Part shown: piece after piece, positions 1-7,778 of the stretch
How positions within the stretch are numbered: the first letter of the stretch is position 1
Layout: the number at the start of each line of letters is the position of its first letter
From: an uncultured Clostridia bacterium
Lineage (GTDB): Bacteria; Bacillota; Clostridia; Oscillospirales; Acutalibacteraceae
Direction: 5' to 3'
NCBI GenBank assembly: GCA_944384905.1
Contig: CALWVE010000032.1
Location: forward strand, 1-35,016
DNA: 35,016 nt
Notes under the pieces: generated by a model
Databases searched by the model: none
Seen by the model: only the letters and a program-made list of their open reading frames with translations
What the model was told of the DNA's origin: nothing
Position numbers and translations under genes: made by a program

Positions 1-350
1 GCAAAGGGAGTTTCACAGGCTGTGCGCAGCGCGGCTTCCATGATTTGCGAGCGTTCGGGGACTGTTTTGGGAATGCCGTACGCCTTTGAAAGCGGGAGAA
101 AGGCTTGGGCATCCGCTTCGATCAGATCCAGAAACCGCTTGGAAGAAACAGCTGTCTGGTCTAAAATGCGCTCGATGTCAGCCTGATAAGCAGCATATTT
201 CTTTTTGCCGCTGGTAAGATTTGCCGCCATGGAAGCGAGCGCAGCACTCAGACTGCCGGCCAGCGCGGCTACACTGCCGCCGCCGGGAACAGGTGCTTTT
301 GAGGAAAGCTCATGGATAAATGTTTCGAGTGTATAGGCTTTAGACTGCAT
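1..350 (-). CDS. Cyclodeaminase/cyclohydrolase family protein (FtcD C-terminal/FchA type), 3' end outside window
   Basis: The reverse strand from an ATG at 350 reads MQSKAYTLETFIHELSSKAP, then PVPGGGSVAALAGSLSAAL and LTSGKKKYAAYQ, and stays open to the window edge (about 116 residues). The Gly-rich PGGGSVAA stretch followed by an Ala-rich helix and GKKKY is typical of the formiminotetrahydrofolate cyclodeaminase family. Members act on formimino- or methenyl-tetrahydrofolate in histidine breakdown or one-carbon metabolism. They are about 200 residues long, so the C-terminal part lies beyond base 1. An aggaggaaat-type ribosome binding site precedes the ATG. Neighbouring folate genes are not visible, so cyclodeaminase (FtcD) and methenyl-THF cyclohydrolase (FchA) cannot be told apart here. 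Confidence 0.85.
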   Translation of the reverse strand, partial: MQSKAYTLETFIHELSSKAPVPGGGSVAALAGSLSAALASMAANLTSGKKKYAAYQADIERILDQTAVSSKRFLDLIEADAQAFLPLSKAYGIPKTVPERSQIMEAALRTACETPF

Positions 351-383
351 GCTATTTCCTCCCTGGTTTGGTTATAAAACAGA

Positions 384-412
384 ACCGCCCGCGGCAAATG
401 ACCGCAGGCGGT
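384..412 (-). terminator. Probable terminator of the Thr-Pro-Glu-Pro repeat protein gene
   Basis: An 11-bp inverted repeat with one mismatch (384-394 against 402-412, loop 395-401) lies just after the stop codon at 442 on the minus strand. It is followed by a weak T-rich stretch (tctgtttta). It may also limit read-through into the cyclodeaminase gene. Confidence 0.5.
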
Positions 413-441
413 AGTGTATTTACTGTTGCGGGTATCCGCCC

Positions 442-1458
442 TTAATCAGTGTGCTTATCTTTTTGTTTGGCTCGCGCACGGGCTTCGAGTTCGGCCAATC
501 GGGCGTCGAGTTCTTCGTCGCTCATCGATTCGAAATCTTCATTGTCGGAATCGGAAAGAACAAAAGATCCGCCGTAATCGCTGAAGTCCTGATTTTCCGG
601 ATTATAGTTATCCGGCGCACGGAATTCATAGCGGGTTTCTTCTGGAGTAGCAGGAGCATCTTCAGGCATTTCATCCTGCGGATAAGTGTCTTCCAGCTCG
701 CCGAAGTCGAAATCTTCGTTATAAGGCTGGCCGTCCTCCGGCAGTTCTTCCGGCATTTGTGTCTCCATGGATTCTTCGGAATCGTCGATTAAATCAACCG
801 GCGGCATAGCGGCTGCTTTCTTGGCTTTGCGAGCATACCGGATCTGCAGCACAACAAAGAAAATCAAACCAGCAAAACCGGCGATAATCAGGAAAAATCC
901 GAAAAACAACAGCGAGCGATTTCGCTGAGTTCCGGTCGTGGTTTTGTTGCTCGAAGCAACAGAGGTCTGTGAACTTGTATTTGCAGAAGCAAAGGAAGAC
1001 AGAATTTCTGAAAAAGTGGGCGAGGAAGATTCAGACGAAGATGTATGGGAACTGATCTCGCCTCCGGTAGGCTCATCGCTTTCATCATACTCTTCTTCAC
1101 TGCTATAGTATTCTTCTTCGCTGCTGTAATACTCATCGTCACTAGGTTCTTCATAATAGGAAGATTCCCAGTCGTCTTCGGATGAAGAAGGTTCGGGCGT
1201 GGGTTCCGGGGTAGGTTCCGGCGTGGGTTCGGGCGTGGGTTCCGGGGTAGGCTCCGGCGTGGGTTCGGGCGTCGGGTCCGGGGTAGGATCCGGTGTCGGC
1301 GTCGGTTCCGGTTCTTCGGTAGGAGCGGGTTCCTCAGAAGAAGTTTCCTCGGAACTTACATCAGTCGCCCATACCGGCAGAGCAGAAAGGGAAGACAGAC
1401 ACAGCAGGGCGGCCATTAAAACGGCGACCGCACAGAAAAGTCGAGTCTTTTTTCTCAT
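442..1458 (-). CDS. Signal-peptide, single-membrane-pass protein with Thr-Pro-Glu-Pro repeats and acidic tails
   Basis: This is a 338-residue protein of unknown function. The start is taken at 1458 because a ggagga site sits directly upstream; a start at 1494 would add 12 residues before the signal peptide. Residues 1-32 are a signal peptide (Arg/Lys start, hydrophobic core, ALPVWA). Residues 52-90 are a proline-rich spacer ending in seven TPEP units. Residues 91-180 are rich in Ser, Glu and Tyr. Residues 183-205 form one membrane helix, followed by basic YARKAKK (208-214). Residues 220-338 are very acidic and end in a short helical segment. The layout suggests an extracellular stalk, one membrane span and an acidic cytoplasmic tail. 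The basic residues after the helix fit the positive-inside rule. Low complexity prevents a family call. Confidence 0.75.
   Translation of the reverse strand: MRKKTRLFCAVAVLMAALLCLSSLSALPVWATDVSSEETSSEEPAPTEEPEPTPTPDPTPDPTPEPTPEPTPEPTPEPTPEPTPEPTPEPSSSEDDWESSYYEEPSDDEYYSSEEEYYSSEEEYDESDEPTGGEISSHTSSSESSSPTFSEILSSFASANTSSQTSVASSNKTTTGTQRNRSLLFFGFFLIIAGFAGLIFFVVLQIRYARKAKKAAAMPPVDLIDDSEESMETQMPEELPEDGQPYNEDFDFGELEDTYPQDEMPEDAPATPEETRYEFRAPDNYNPENQDFSDYGGSFVLSDSDNEDFESMSDEELDARLAELEARARAKQKDKHTD
1192..1299. repeat. Three tandem copies of a 36-bp repeat coding for Thr-Pro-Glu/Asp-Pro units
   Basis: Copies start at 1192, 1228 and 1264. The first two differ at one base and the third is more diverged. 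Each 36-bp unit holds three 12-bp sub-repeats, so copy changes stay in frame and would add or remove 12 residues of the proline-rich stalk. Confidence 0.85.
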
Positions 1459-1503
1459 AAATCGTTCCTCCGTTATAAACGAATAAGTGCGCATATTTGC
1501 TCT

Positions 1504-1533
1504 ATTGTATCACAAATCATCCTTGTTTGACAA
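1504..1533 (-). promoter_or_regulatory. Sigma-A-like promoter for the repeat protein gene
   Basis: On the minus strand TTGTCA (1528-1533) and TACAAT (1504-1509) are separated by 18 bp. They lie about 46 bp upstream of the chosen start codon. Confidence 0.5.
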
Positions 1534-1643
1534 CTATAAACGCGAAGAATGTCAGCATTTTTGTGATCCTTTTAGATGAATTTCAAGCTATTTTCTAAAA
1601 AATATGCCCGGGTCGGAAAATCCATTCCATAAGCAGGTTAGGT

Positions 1644-2456
1644 TTAAGCGAGCCCCACTTCGATTCGCGTAAGGTAATCTTCTGCCCGTGTCACGGTTAA
1701 TTCATTTAAAACGGTTTCATAGGCATAACCGCTAAGCTGAATTTTATGCAGCTGTGCATACTCCATCAATCGTCGATAGGCATCCGACATGTGGTCGATA
1801 TCGCCTCGATAATACATTTGAAGATACTTCCCGGCCGGTTTGATATGGATGCCGGCTCCGGGACACAGATTGGGAGCCGTAAGAAAAACGGCGCGATAGT
1901 CGCTGTAGTCTTTGTTATATAAGCTGGAAACGGGGAGCAGGGCGCCATACGTTGCATCATATAAATTGCCCAGATCACGGCGGCGGATTTCATCCATAAG
2001 ATTTTTTACATCCTCTTCCCATGCGATATTTTTAGAGGTATGCAGCAAAATCAGGTGTTCCTGCTCTTTTTCTGTAATCTGAAAATCATTCAAATCGGCT
2101 TGCGCCCATTCATCAATGTCGGCAAGCTGTCGGGCTAACGTTTTTTTCATGGCCTGCATTTTGGCCAGCCGCTGTTCCAGTTCGGCCGTCTGTTCTTTTA
2201 AAAGTGTTTTCAGGTTTTCTTCCGAGCGGTTATCCAGAAAACTCTGGATTTTTTTGACGGGAACATCGAGATTTCGTAGCATAAGAATGGCTTCCAGGGT
2301 AGAGCTTTGAAAATGCGCGTAATATCGATATCCGTTTTTTCGGATCACGGCTGGCTTGAAAATCCCGATTTCATCATACCACATCAGCGTTTTTTTATTG
2401 ATGTCGTGCAGGGCGGCAAATTGCCCGATGGTAAATAAACCAAATCTTTCTTCCAT
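1644..2456 (-). CDS. MerR-family transcriptional regulator with C-terminal effector-binding domain
   Basis: The protein has 270 residues from the ATG at 2456, which follows a gaggag site; an in-frame extension to 2621 has no such support. Residues 6-75 form the winged helix-turn-helix of MerR proteins, with FTIGQFAALHDINKKTLMWY and then GIFKPAVIRKNGYRYY. Residues 75-125 form the linking coiled coil. The C-terminal half resembles the GyrI/BmrR-type small-molecule pocket (AGIHIKPAGKYLQMYYRG). Such proteins bind hydrophobic or cationic compounds and twist a promoter with a long spacer into an active shape. It is divergent from a membrane-protein gene, and a 19-bp-spaced promoter lies between them. 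No cysteine metal site is seen, so a drug-type ligand is more likely than a metal. Confidence 0.88.
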   Translation of the reverse strand: MEERFGLFTIGQFAALHDINKKTLMWYDEIGIFKPAVIRKNGYRYYAHFQSSTLEAILMLRNLDVPVKKIQSFLDNRSEENLKTLLKEQTAELEQRLAKMQAMKKTLARQLADIDEWAQADLNDFQITEKEQEHLILLHTSKNIAWEEDVKNLMDEIRRRDLGNLYDATYGALLPVSSLYNKDYSDYRAVFLTAPNLCPGAGIHIKPAGKYLQMYYRGDIDHMSDAYRRLMEYAQLHKIQLSGYAYETVLNELTVTRAEDYLTRIEVGLA

Positions 2457-2470
2457 TCGTGATTCTCCTC

Positions 2471-2501
2471 TTGACCGTACAGTTACTGGATAGTATATAC
2501 T
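2471..2501 (+). promoter_or_regulatory. Promoter with 19-bp spacer between MerR and YitT genes
   Basis: TTGACC (2471-2476) and TATACT (2496-2501) face the YitT gene with a 19-bp spacer, the length expected of MerR-activated promoters. The spacer contains the perfect inverted repeat CAGT-t-ACTG (2480-2488), and AGTATATACT (2492-2501) is a palindrome. Control by the neighbouring MerR protein is inferred. Confidence 0.55.
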
Positions 2502-2543
2502 ATTATAAAATAAAAAATTGAATTTGGAAAGACAGGTTTTAGA

Positions 2544-3170
2544 ATGAGGATCAATTGGCGTTATTGTGTGCTCTCCATTTTGAGCAGTGCTTTTTTGGCG
2601 TTTGGACTTTATAACGTTCATTCGCTTTCCGGGGTTACGGAGGGTGGCGTTTTGGGAATGACGCTTTTGCTGGATCGATGGTTTCGCATTTCGCCGGCTA
2701 TATCCGGTTTTGTTTTGAACGTTTTGTGCTATCTTATCGGTTGGAAAACGCTTGGAAAAGAATTTATTTTCTATTCGGCTGTTTCAACGGCGGGATTTTC
2801 GCTTTCGTATCGGATTTGCGAGCTGTTTCCGCCGCTTTGGCCGCAGTTGGCAGAAATGCCGCTTGTGGCTGCGATGATCGGCGCCGTATTTGTCGGCGTC
2901 GGTGCCGGTGTGTGCGTGCTGGTAGGCGGCGCTCCCAGCGGAGACGACGCTTTGGCGATGAGCATTTCTCATGCACTGCGCTGGAAAATCCAGTGGGTTT
3001 ATCTGTTTACGGATCTGATCGTTTTGCTTTTGTCGCTTAGCTATATCCCGCTCGAAAGAATCGGCTATTCGCTGCTGACGGTTTTGCTTTCCGGCCAGAT
3101 CATTGGACTGATTCAGAAAATCCCGCTCGAAAAGAAAAAAGAGGTTACTTACGCGCAAGAAAGCTGCTAA
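2544..3170 (+). CDS. YitT-family integral membrane protein
   Basis: The protein has 208 residues and at least five hydrophobic segments. The N-terminus reads ILSSAFLAFGLYNVHSLSGVTEGGVLGM and the central loop GGAPSGDDALAMSISH. Both follow the YitT/DUF161 pattern (FxxGLYN, GG-x-G, Gly-rich GDD loop). Most YitT proteins are about 280 residues with a soluble DUF2179 domain at the C-terminus. Here the protein ends in a Lys-rich tail (KKKEVTYAQESC), so that domain is absent. Function in the family is poorly known and transport is assumed. The ribosome binding site is weak (ggaaag/acagg). A terminator follows directly. Divergence from the MerR gene suggests ligand-dependent expression. Confidence 0.82.
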   Translation: MRINWRYCVLSILSSAFLAFGLYNVHSLSGVTEGGVLGMTLLLDRWFRISPAISGFVLNVLCYLIGWKTLGKEFIFYSAVSTAGFSLSYRICELFPPLWPQLAEMPLVAAMIGAVFVGVGAGVCVLVGGAPSGDDALAMSISHALRWKIQWVYLFTDLIVLLLSLSYIPLERIGYSLLTVLLSGQIIGLIQKIPLEKKKEVTYAQESC

Positions 3171-3171
3171 C

Positions 3172-3208
3172 AAAAAACTGCTGCCCGATTTTCGGACAGC
3201 AGTTTTTT
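3172..3208. terminator. Bidirectional intrinsic terminator
   Basis: The arm ctgctgcccga pairs with tcggacagcag (one mismatch) and is flanked by A6 and T6, so it can stop transcription from both sides. It separates the YitT gene from the convergent DUF4867-like gene. Confidence 0.9.
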
Positions 3209-3218
3209 AGATTTAAAA

Positions 3219-3875
3219 TTAGTAGCGCAGCTCGTAGTTTTCGCCGACAATAGCAGCCGGTGCGCCATTTTCGAGGTGTTCGCTGCTGTCGGAGCAGGCG
3301 AGCAGCCATTTGTTGGCGGCAAACAGATATGGATCGTCGTGTTTGCCCTGCAGCGGAAGGTTGGTGCCTTTATGCAGTGCAACTACGCAGGCAAAACCGC
3401 TGTCTTCCACCTGGCAGGGGCAGTAGTGCAGGGACGTGCCGTAAACTTCTACCATATCGTCTTCTTCCAACAGGAAAGCTTTCACACAAGCGGCGTCGAT
3501 CTTGCCGTCTACAATTTCGTCTTCCTTGGCCAGCAACAGAACGAGCGGCGTAGCGGCAATGTTGATTTCGGAGGAAAGATGATATTCCAGCGCGTTGAGC
3601 TTAACATTGTGTCCCCAGCACAGACCGATTTGTGCCGGCAGTTCGCCGAACAAATCATAGCCGATTGTCTTGGCCAGTTCGGTAGCTTCCAGAGAAGGTT
3701 CGGTCGGTACATAGGCGGAACCGCTTTCCGGCTGAGGAACCGCTTTGCTGGCGGCTACAATGGCAGCGGTGTCGTAACCTTTGATCACGCGGCCATAGGG
3801 TTTGAACGCTTCGTCATGGATGCTGTATACCGGGAATGCGCTGTTTTTCTGTTTCAGGTTTTCCAGAAGAGTCAT
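3219..3875 (-). CDS. DUF4867-like protein encoded with L-fucose isomerase
   Basis: This 218-residue soluble protein starts at the ATG at 3875, after aaaggagac. Beta-rich segments such as EVYGTSLHYCPCQV, FACVVALHKGTNLPL and DDPYLFAANKWLLAC resemble cupin-like or ureidoglycolate-lyase-like folds. I place it with DUF4867 proteins from memory of the family pattern and of its link to sugar isomerase genes. It lies 102 bp downstream of fucI on the same strand, so a helper role in fucose or related deoxysugar metabolism (anomer handling, or a second isomerisation or epimerisation) is inferred, not shown. A 24-base hairpin in the gap could lower its expression relative to fucI. No signal peptide is seen. 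Confidence 0.7.
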   Translation of the reverse strand: MTLLENLKQKNSAFPVYSIHDEAFKPYGRVIKGYDTAAIVAASKAVPQPESGSAYVPTEPSLEATELAKTIGYDLFGELPAQIGLCWGHNVKLNALEYHLSSEINIAATPLVLLLAKEDEIVDGKIDAACVKAFLLEEDDMVEVYGTSLHYCPCQVEDSGFACVVALHKGTNLPLQGKHDDPYLFAANKWLLACSDSSEHLENGAPAAIVGENYELRY

Positions 3876-3907
3876 GTTGATGTCTCCTTTGTTGTTTGAT
3901 AGGGAAA

Positions 3908-3931
3908 ACGCCGCGGAAAATTCCGCGGCGT
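3908..3931 (-). promoter_or_regulatory. Perfect hairpin between fucI and the DUF4867-like gene
   Basis: An 11-bp perfect inverted repeat (3908-3918 with 3921-3931) is followed on the minus strand by TTTTCCC. The GC-rich stem and short T-run suggest a leaky intercistronic terminator or an RNA-stability hairpin. Confidence 0.6.
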
Positions 3932-3977
3932 CCGTTATCCCTGCATCGCGGGAATCAAATGCAATGCAGCGGAAAAA

Positions 3978-5789
3978 TTATCGAATGTTCTTGTACATGG
4001 GGCCGTAAGCGCCGCAAGCACGATAATCCTGGCCTTCTTTGTCCATACCGAAAGCATTCCAAGCGGCGGGACGGAAGATCTTTTCTTCGGGAACGTTGTG
4101 CATGCAGACCGGGATACGCAGCATGGAGCACATCGTGATCAGATCAGCGCCGATGTGGCCATAGCTGATGGCACCGTGGTTGGCACCCCAGTTGTTCATG
4201 ACATCATAAGCGGTCTTGAACGGGCTGCCTTCCTTGCCGTCGCAGCGCGGAGCAAACCAGGTGCAGGGCCAGGTGTAGTCGGTACGCTTCCACAGCGTGT
4301 CGCTGACTTCTTCAGGCAGGTTGACGGTCCAGCCTTCTGCGATCTGCAGAACCGGGCCGAGACCCTTCACGAGGTTCAGGCGGATCATCGTGGCCGGCAT
4401 TTCAGCACGGGTCAGGAAGCGGGAAGAATAACCGCCGCCGCGGAAGTAGCCCAGATCGGCGTAGTTCCAGGTGGTGTTTTCCATAATGGCTTTCTGATCG
4501 GCTTCGGTGACTTCCCACCAACGCTTCATCACACCGTTGCCGTTTTCGTCACGGGCTTCGCCGTTGGCATCCAGGCAGCAGGCGCCGGAGTTGATCAAGT
4601 GAATGAAGCCGCCGCTTTCTTTGGCAACGCCTTCCAGATCATAACCGGTAGCACGTTTTACGGCTTCGGGGCTCCAGTAAGTACGTACGTCGGCGAACAT
4701 CTGAGCGCGGCCGGTCAGAAGCTTCATGAACATCATGCCCAAGCCGTTGAGCACGTCGTTTTCGGTAGCGAGGATGTACGGTTCGCGAGCGCCGTTCCAG
4801 TCGAAGGACGTGTTGAGCAAGGCTTCGGGATAGTCGCAGTTCGGATAGAAGTCCGTCCACTGACGCTGACCCTGGAAGCCGGCGGCCAGAGCATTGTGGC
4901 CTACGCGCTCTTCTTCGCAGCCTGCGGGCAGGTTCTGGTTGCCGTTCATCAGGTCTTTGATGATGCACATCATCTTAACAACAAATTCCCAATCCTTTTC
5001 CTTCTGCTCGGCGGAACGCTGCATATCTTCGGGGTTTTTATCAAAGCCGGTGATAGCATGTTCTTTGGTCCAGGCGAGAGCCTTCTGATATTCGGCTTCG
5101 TCGTAGATACCTTCGGTCATGCGGCGGATGATTTCAACTTCGTCCACGGATTCTACGCGCATACCCAGGTATTCTTCGATAAAGGCGGGATCGATAATGG
5201 AGCCGCCGATACCCATGGTAACGGAACCGATCTGCAGATAGGACTTGCCGCGCATGGTGGCAACGGCAACAGCTGCACGAGCAAAACGCAGCAGCTTTTC
5301 TTTTACGTCTTCGGGAATGTTTTCAACTTCGTCGAGGTTCTGTACGTCGTGGCCATAGATGCCGAAAGCCGGCAGGCCCTTCTGTGCATGCGTAGCCAGA
5401 ACGGAAGCCAGATAAACAGCACCCGGACGCTCTGTACCATTAAAGCCCCATACACCCTTGATCGTCATGGGATCCATGTCCATGGTTTCGGCGCCATAGC
5501 ACCAGCAGGGCGTTACGGTAAGCGTAATGTCTACATTTTCTTTTTTGAACTGAGCGGCACAGGCGGCGGATTCCGCTACGCGGCCGATCGTGGTATCGGA
5601 AATAACAACCTTAACCGGATCACCGTTGCTATAGAAAACGTTTTCTTCAAACAATTTCTTGGCGGCTTTGGCCATAGCCATGGTCTGTTCTTCCAGCGAT
5701 TCACGAACTTTCAGCGGTCCGCGGCGGCCGTCGATGGTCGGGCGGATGCCGATGACGGGATAATCCCCGATCAGTCTGTTGATTGCCAT
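3978..5789 (-). CDS. fucI: L-fucose isomerase
   Basis: The protein has 603 residues, close to the 591 of E. coli FucI. It converts L-fucose to L-fuculose, and often D-arabinose to D-ribulose, with Mn2+ in the cytoplasm. It opens with [20 protein letters not shown], typical of the family. The metal-binding residues can be placed by spacing: Glu343 in ATENDV and Asp367 in FADVRTYW are 24 apart, as are E. coli Glu337 and Asp361. The third ligand is probably His538 in GANHGA. An aggagg site supports the ATG at 5789. No fuculokinase, aldolase or transporter gene is in the window. The gene has its own promoter and a structured leader and is followed by the DUF4867-like gene. Confidence 0.97.
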   Translation of the reverse strand: MAINRLIGDYPVIGIRPTIDGRRGPLKVRESLEEQTMAMAKAAKKLFEENVFYSNGDPVKVVISDTTIGRVAESAACAAQFKKENVDITLTVTPCWCYGAETMDMDPMTIKGVWGFNGTERPGAVYLASVLATHAQKGLPAFGIYGHDVQNLDEVENIPEDVKEKLLRFARAAVAVATMRGKSYLQIGSVTMGIGGSIIDPAFIEEYLGMRVESVDEVEIIRRMTEGIYDEAEYQKALAWTKEHAITGFDKNPEDMQRSAEQKEKDWEFVVKMMCIIKDLMNGNQNLPAGCEEERVGHNALAAGFQGQRQWTDFYPNCDYPEALLNTSFDWNGAREPYILATENDVLNGLGMMFMKLLTGRAQMFADVRTYWSPEAVKRATGYDLEGVAKESGGFIHLINSGACCLDANGEARDENGNGVMKRWWEVTEADQKAIMENTTWNYADLGYFRGGGYSSRFLTRAEMPATMIRLNLVKGLGPVLQIAEGWTVNLPEEVSDTLWKRTDYTWPCTWFAPRCDGKEGSPFKTAYDVMNNWGANHGAISYGHIGADLITMCSMLRIPVCMHNVPEEKIFRPAAWNAFGMDKEGQDYRACGAYGPMYKNIR

Positions 5790-5806
5790 ATTAGGGCTCC
5801 TCCTGA

Positions 5807-5933
5807 TTTCAATAAAGTTTATTTTCTAGGGGCACGACTTGCCCCATATAAGCCTATCTTAACACACAAAAGCGGCAAAAACAATTACTTTTTTGCATTT
5901 CGTGTTTAATTTAAGAAAATATCTTTATTGAAA
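5807..5933. repeat. 11-bp perfect inverted repeats flanking the fucI promoter
   Basis: tttcaataaag at 5807-5817 and ctttattgaaa at 5923-5933 are exact reverse complements 105 bp apart. One lies just before the fucI ribosome binding site and the other just after the stop of the ANTAR gene. They could be paired regulator half-sites that form a loop across the promoter. Confidence 0.55.
5856..5884 (-). promoter_or_regulatory. Promoter of fucI
   Basis: On the minus strand TTGTTT (5879-5884) and TAAGAT (5856-5861) have a 17-bp spacer. A GC-rich hairpin (about 5829-5845, ggggca with tgcccc) lies in the leader downstream and could be an operator or an RNA stem. Confidence 0.6.
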
Positions 5934-5936
5934 CGG

Positions 5937-6518
5937 TCAGGAATAGGTGCGGATAATTTTTTCCGCGATTTTCCCTTTTGACAGACTGTTGTCCATGGCC
6001 TGTTTTTCTATATAATGATGGGCGTCGTCTTCTTTCATACCGCATTCTGTAATAAGCAGCCATTTCGCGCGGTTAATCAGGCGGATCTCCTGCATTTTTT
6101 CTTCGAGGGAAAGCGTCTTTTTTTCGGAGCGTCTCGAACGTTCTCTTGCGGCGGCCATCCAGTCCAGCGCGGCGGACAAGGCGGACTTTGAGGTGGGTTT
6201 GGCCAGCGTAAATACCCCGCGTGTCACAACCTGCGCATGTGTGCCGGCGTATAAATCGGATTTCACAAGCAGCAGTACCACGCTGCCTTTCCACGAAACA
6301 TCCATGGCAAAATGAATACCCGCATCGTCGGGCAATGGGGAATTGACGATGACAAAATCAAAGTCTCTGTCGTTAATCATCCGTTCTGCCGAACTGATGC
6401 TGGCGGCCGTACAGACAGGATCGCAGGCCGATTCGGGAAGCAAAGCGTGGATAGCTTCGCTGAGTTTTTCGCCTGCCGAAACCACAAGAAGGCTGTATAC
6501 CCGTTCTTTCAGGCTCAT
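5937..6518 (-). CDS. ANTAR-domain RNA-binding regulator with degenerate receiver domain
   Basis: The protein has 193 residues and starts after aaaggaggagg at 6518. Residues 6-122 have the fold pattern of a response-regulator receiver. The usual phosphorylated Asp is Asn59 (FVIVNSPLPDDAG) and the N-terminal acidic pair is missing (LLVVSAGEK), while the conserved Lys107 (LAKPTS) remains. Residues 123-140 are a charged helix. Residues 141-191 are a clear ANTAR domain, with INRAKWLLITECGMKEDDAH and then YIEKQAMDNS and IAEKII. ANTAR proteins bind small RNA hairpins with A1/G4 hexaloops and prevent termination. It is the last gene of the glutamate synthase/glutamine synthetase operon, 20 bp after glnA. 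The leaders of this operon and of the divergent glnN contain such hairpins, making them its likely targets. The input signal is unknown, since phosphorylation seems impossible. Confidence 0.92.
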   Translation of the reverse strand: MSLKERVYSLLVVSAGEKLSEAIHALLPESACDPVCTAASISSAERMINDRDFDFVIVNSPLPDDAGIHFAMDVSWKGSVVLLLVKSDLYAGTHAQVVTRGVFTLAKPTSKSALSAALDWMAAARERSRRSEKKTLSLEEKMQEIRLINRAKWLLITECGMKEDDAHHYIEKQAMDNSLSKGKIAEKIIRTYS

Positions 6519-6538
6519 CCGAACCTCCTCCTTTGCGG

Positions 6539-7756
6539 TCAGTTGGTCTGGTTACAGTAAATATCCAAAATGGCGGCCGGAATATGCGCGCGGATAAATT
6601 CGCTGGAAGCCGCACACGCTTTGGCAGAAGCAAGATCAACAGGCAGCCGCTCAAATTTGGCCAGCGTAGCATTATCGGCTTTATAAAGATTGATGTCGGC
6701 GGCCATTGGCAGATCAAGCCGGTTTTCAATTCCGTACAGACCTGCGTAAATCATCAGGGCAAACGCCAGATAGGGGTTGGTCGTCGGGTCGGGGGAACGC
6801 AGTTCGGCGCGCCGGTACTCTCCCACAGCCGCGGGGATACGCACAAGCTGCGAGCGGTTTTCACCCGACCACGAAACATAGGCCGGGGCTTTGCTGTTGC
6901 CGAAACGCCGGTAAGAGTCTTCGGTTGGATTTAAGAAAACCGTCATGTCGCAGGATTTTTCCAAAACGCCCGCGATCATGGGGCAAAGGTTATCGGAACC
7001 ATCCTCCGCTTTTACAGACATATTGATATGAAAACCGTTGCCGGGTTTATCGGCCAGCGGTTTGGGGCTGAAATCGGCATAAAGGCCGTTGCGGTAGGCT
7101 ACCGTTTTTACAACGGTTTGGAATGTCATCGCGTTATCGGCGGCTGTCAGCGCATCGGAATAACGGAAATCGATTTCGTTTTGCCCGGGGCCTTCTTCGT
7201 GGTGGGAACTTTCCGGCCGGATGCCCATCTGTTCCAGCGTCAGGCAAATTTCGCGCCGGATATTTTCTCCTTTATCCTCGGGGGCAATATCCATATACCC
7301 CGCACGGTCATAGGGAATGCGGGTCGGGTCTCCGTTTTCGTCGAGCTTAAACAGATAAAATTCCTGCTCCGAACCAAACGAGAAAGAATACCCGGCTTTT
7401 TTCGCCTCCGCTACGGCTCGTTTAAGCAGACTGCGCGTATCTTGAACAAACGGCCTGCCGTCCGGATAGGAAATGCAGGTAAACATACGGACAACTTTGC
7501 CGTGCTCGGGCCGCCAGGGCAGCTGCATCAGGGTTTCGGCATCCGGATGCAGCAGCAGGTCGGAATGAGTTTCGTCGCCAAAGCCCGTTACGGCGGAAGC
7601 GTCGATGGCGATGCCGTATTCAAACGCGCGGGGCAGTTCCCCGGGCATGATGGAAATGTTTTTTTGCTTGCCGAATACATCGCAGAATGCCAGGCGGATG
7701 AATTTCACATCTTCCTCCAAAACATACTGCATAACTTCCTGTTTGGAATATTTCAT
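6539..7756 (-). CDS. glnA: Glutamine synthetase, type I
   Basis: The protein has 405 residues, shorter than the usual 440-470 of type I enzymes. It makes glutamine from glutamate, ammonia and ATP as a dodecamer. The N-terminal beta-grasp part (FIRLAFCDVFGKQKNISI) and catalytic motifs are present: FGSEQEFYLF, SSHHEEGPGQNEIDFRYSD, GNGFHINMS and RRAELRSPDPTTNPYLAFAL. Near the C-terminus, LPMAADINLYKADNATL replaces the NLYDLP adenylylation loop of proteobacterial enzymes, so adenylylation control is unlikely. The gene lies 22 bp after the GXGXG GltB part and 20 bp before the ANTAR gene, inside the operon. It pairs with the upstream glutamate synthase parts to form a GS-GOGAT cycle. The start at 7756 is the first ATG; its ribosome binding site is modest. 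Confidence 0.96.
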   Translation of the reverse strand: MKYSKQEVMQYVLEEDVKFIRLAFCDVFGKQKNISIMPGELPRAFEYGIAIDASAVTGFGDETHSDLLLHPDAETLMQLPWRPEHGKVVRMFTCISYPDGRPFVQDTRSLLKRAVAEAKKAGYSFSFGSEQEFYLFKLDENGDPTRIPYDRAGYMDIAPEDKGENIRREICLTLEQMGIRPESSHHEEGPGQNEIDFRYSDALTAADNAMTFQTVVKTVAYRNGLYADFSPKPLADKPGNGFHINMSVKAEDGSDNLCPMIAGVLEKSCDMTVFLNPTEDSYRRFGNSKAPAYVSWSGENRSQLVRIPAAVGEYRRAELRSPDPTTNPYLAFALMIYAGLYGIENRLDLPMAADINLYKADNATLAKFERLPVDLASAKACAASSEFIRAHIPAAILDIYCNQTN

Positions 7757-7778
7757 AAGCCATCTCGCTTTCCGTATT

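Noticed and set aside
1192..1320. CRISPR-like or intergenic tandem repeat
   Set aside because: The 36-bp period lies inside a reading frame and codes for TPEP units; there are no unique spacers.
4098..5909. A 603-codon open frame opposite fucI
   Set aside because: It is the antisense of a clear fucI gene with no recognisable protein features; it arises from codon usage.
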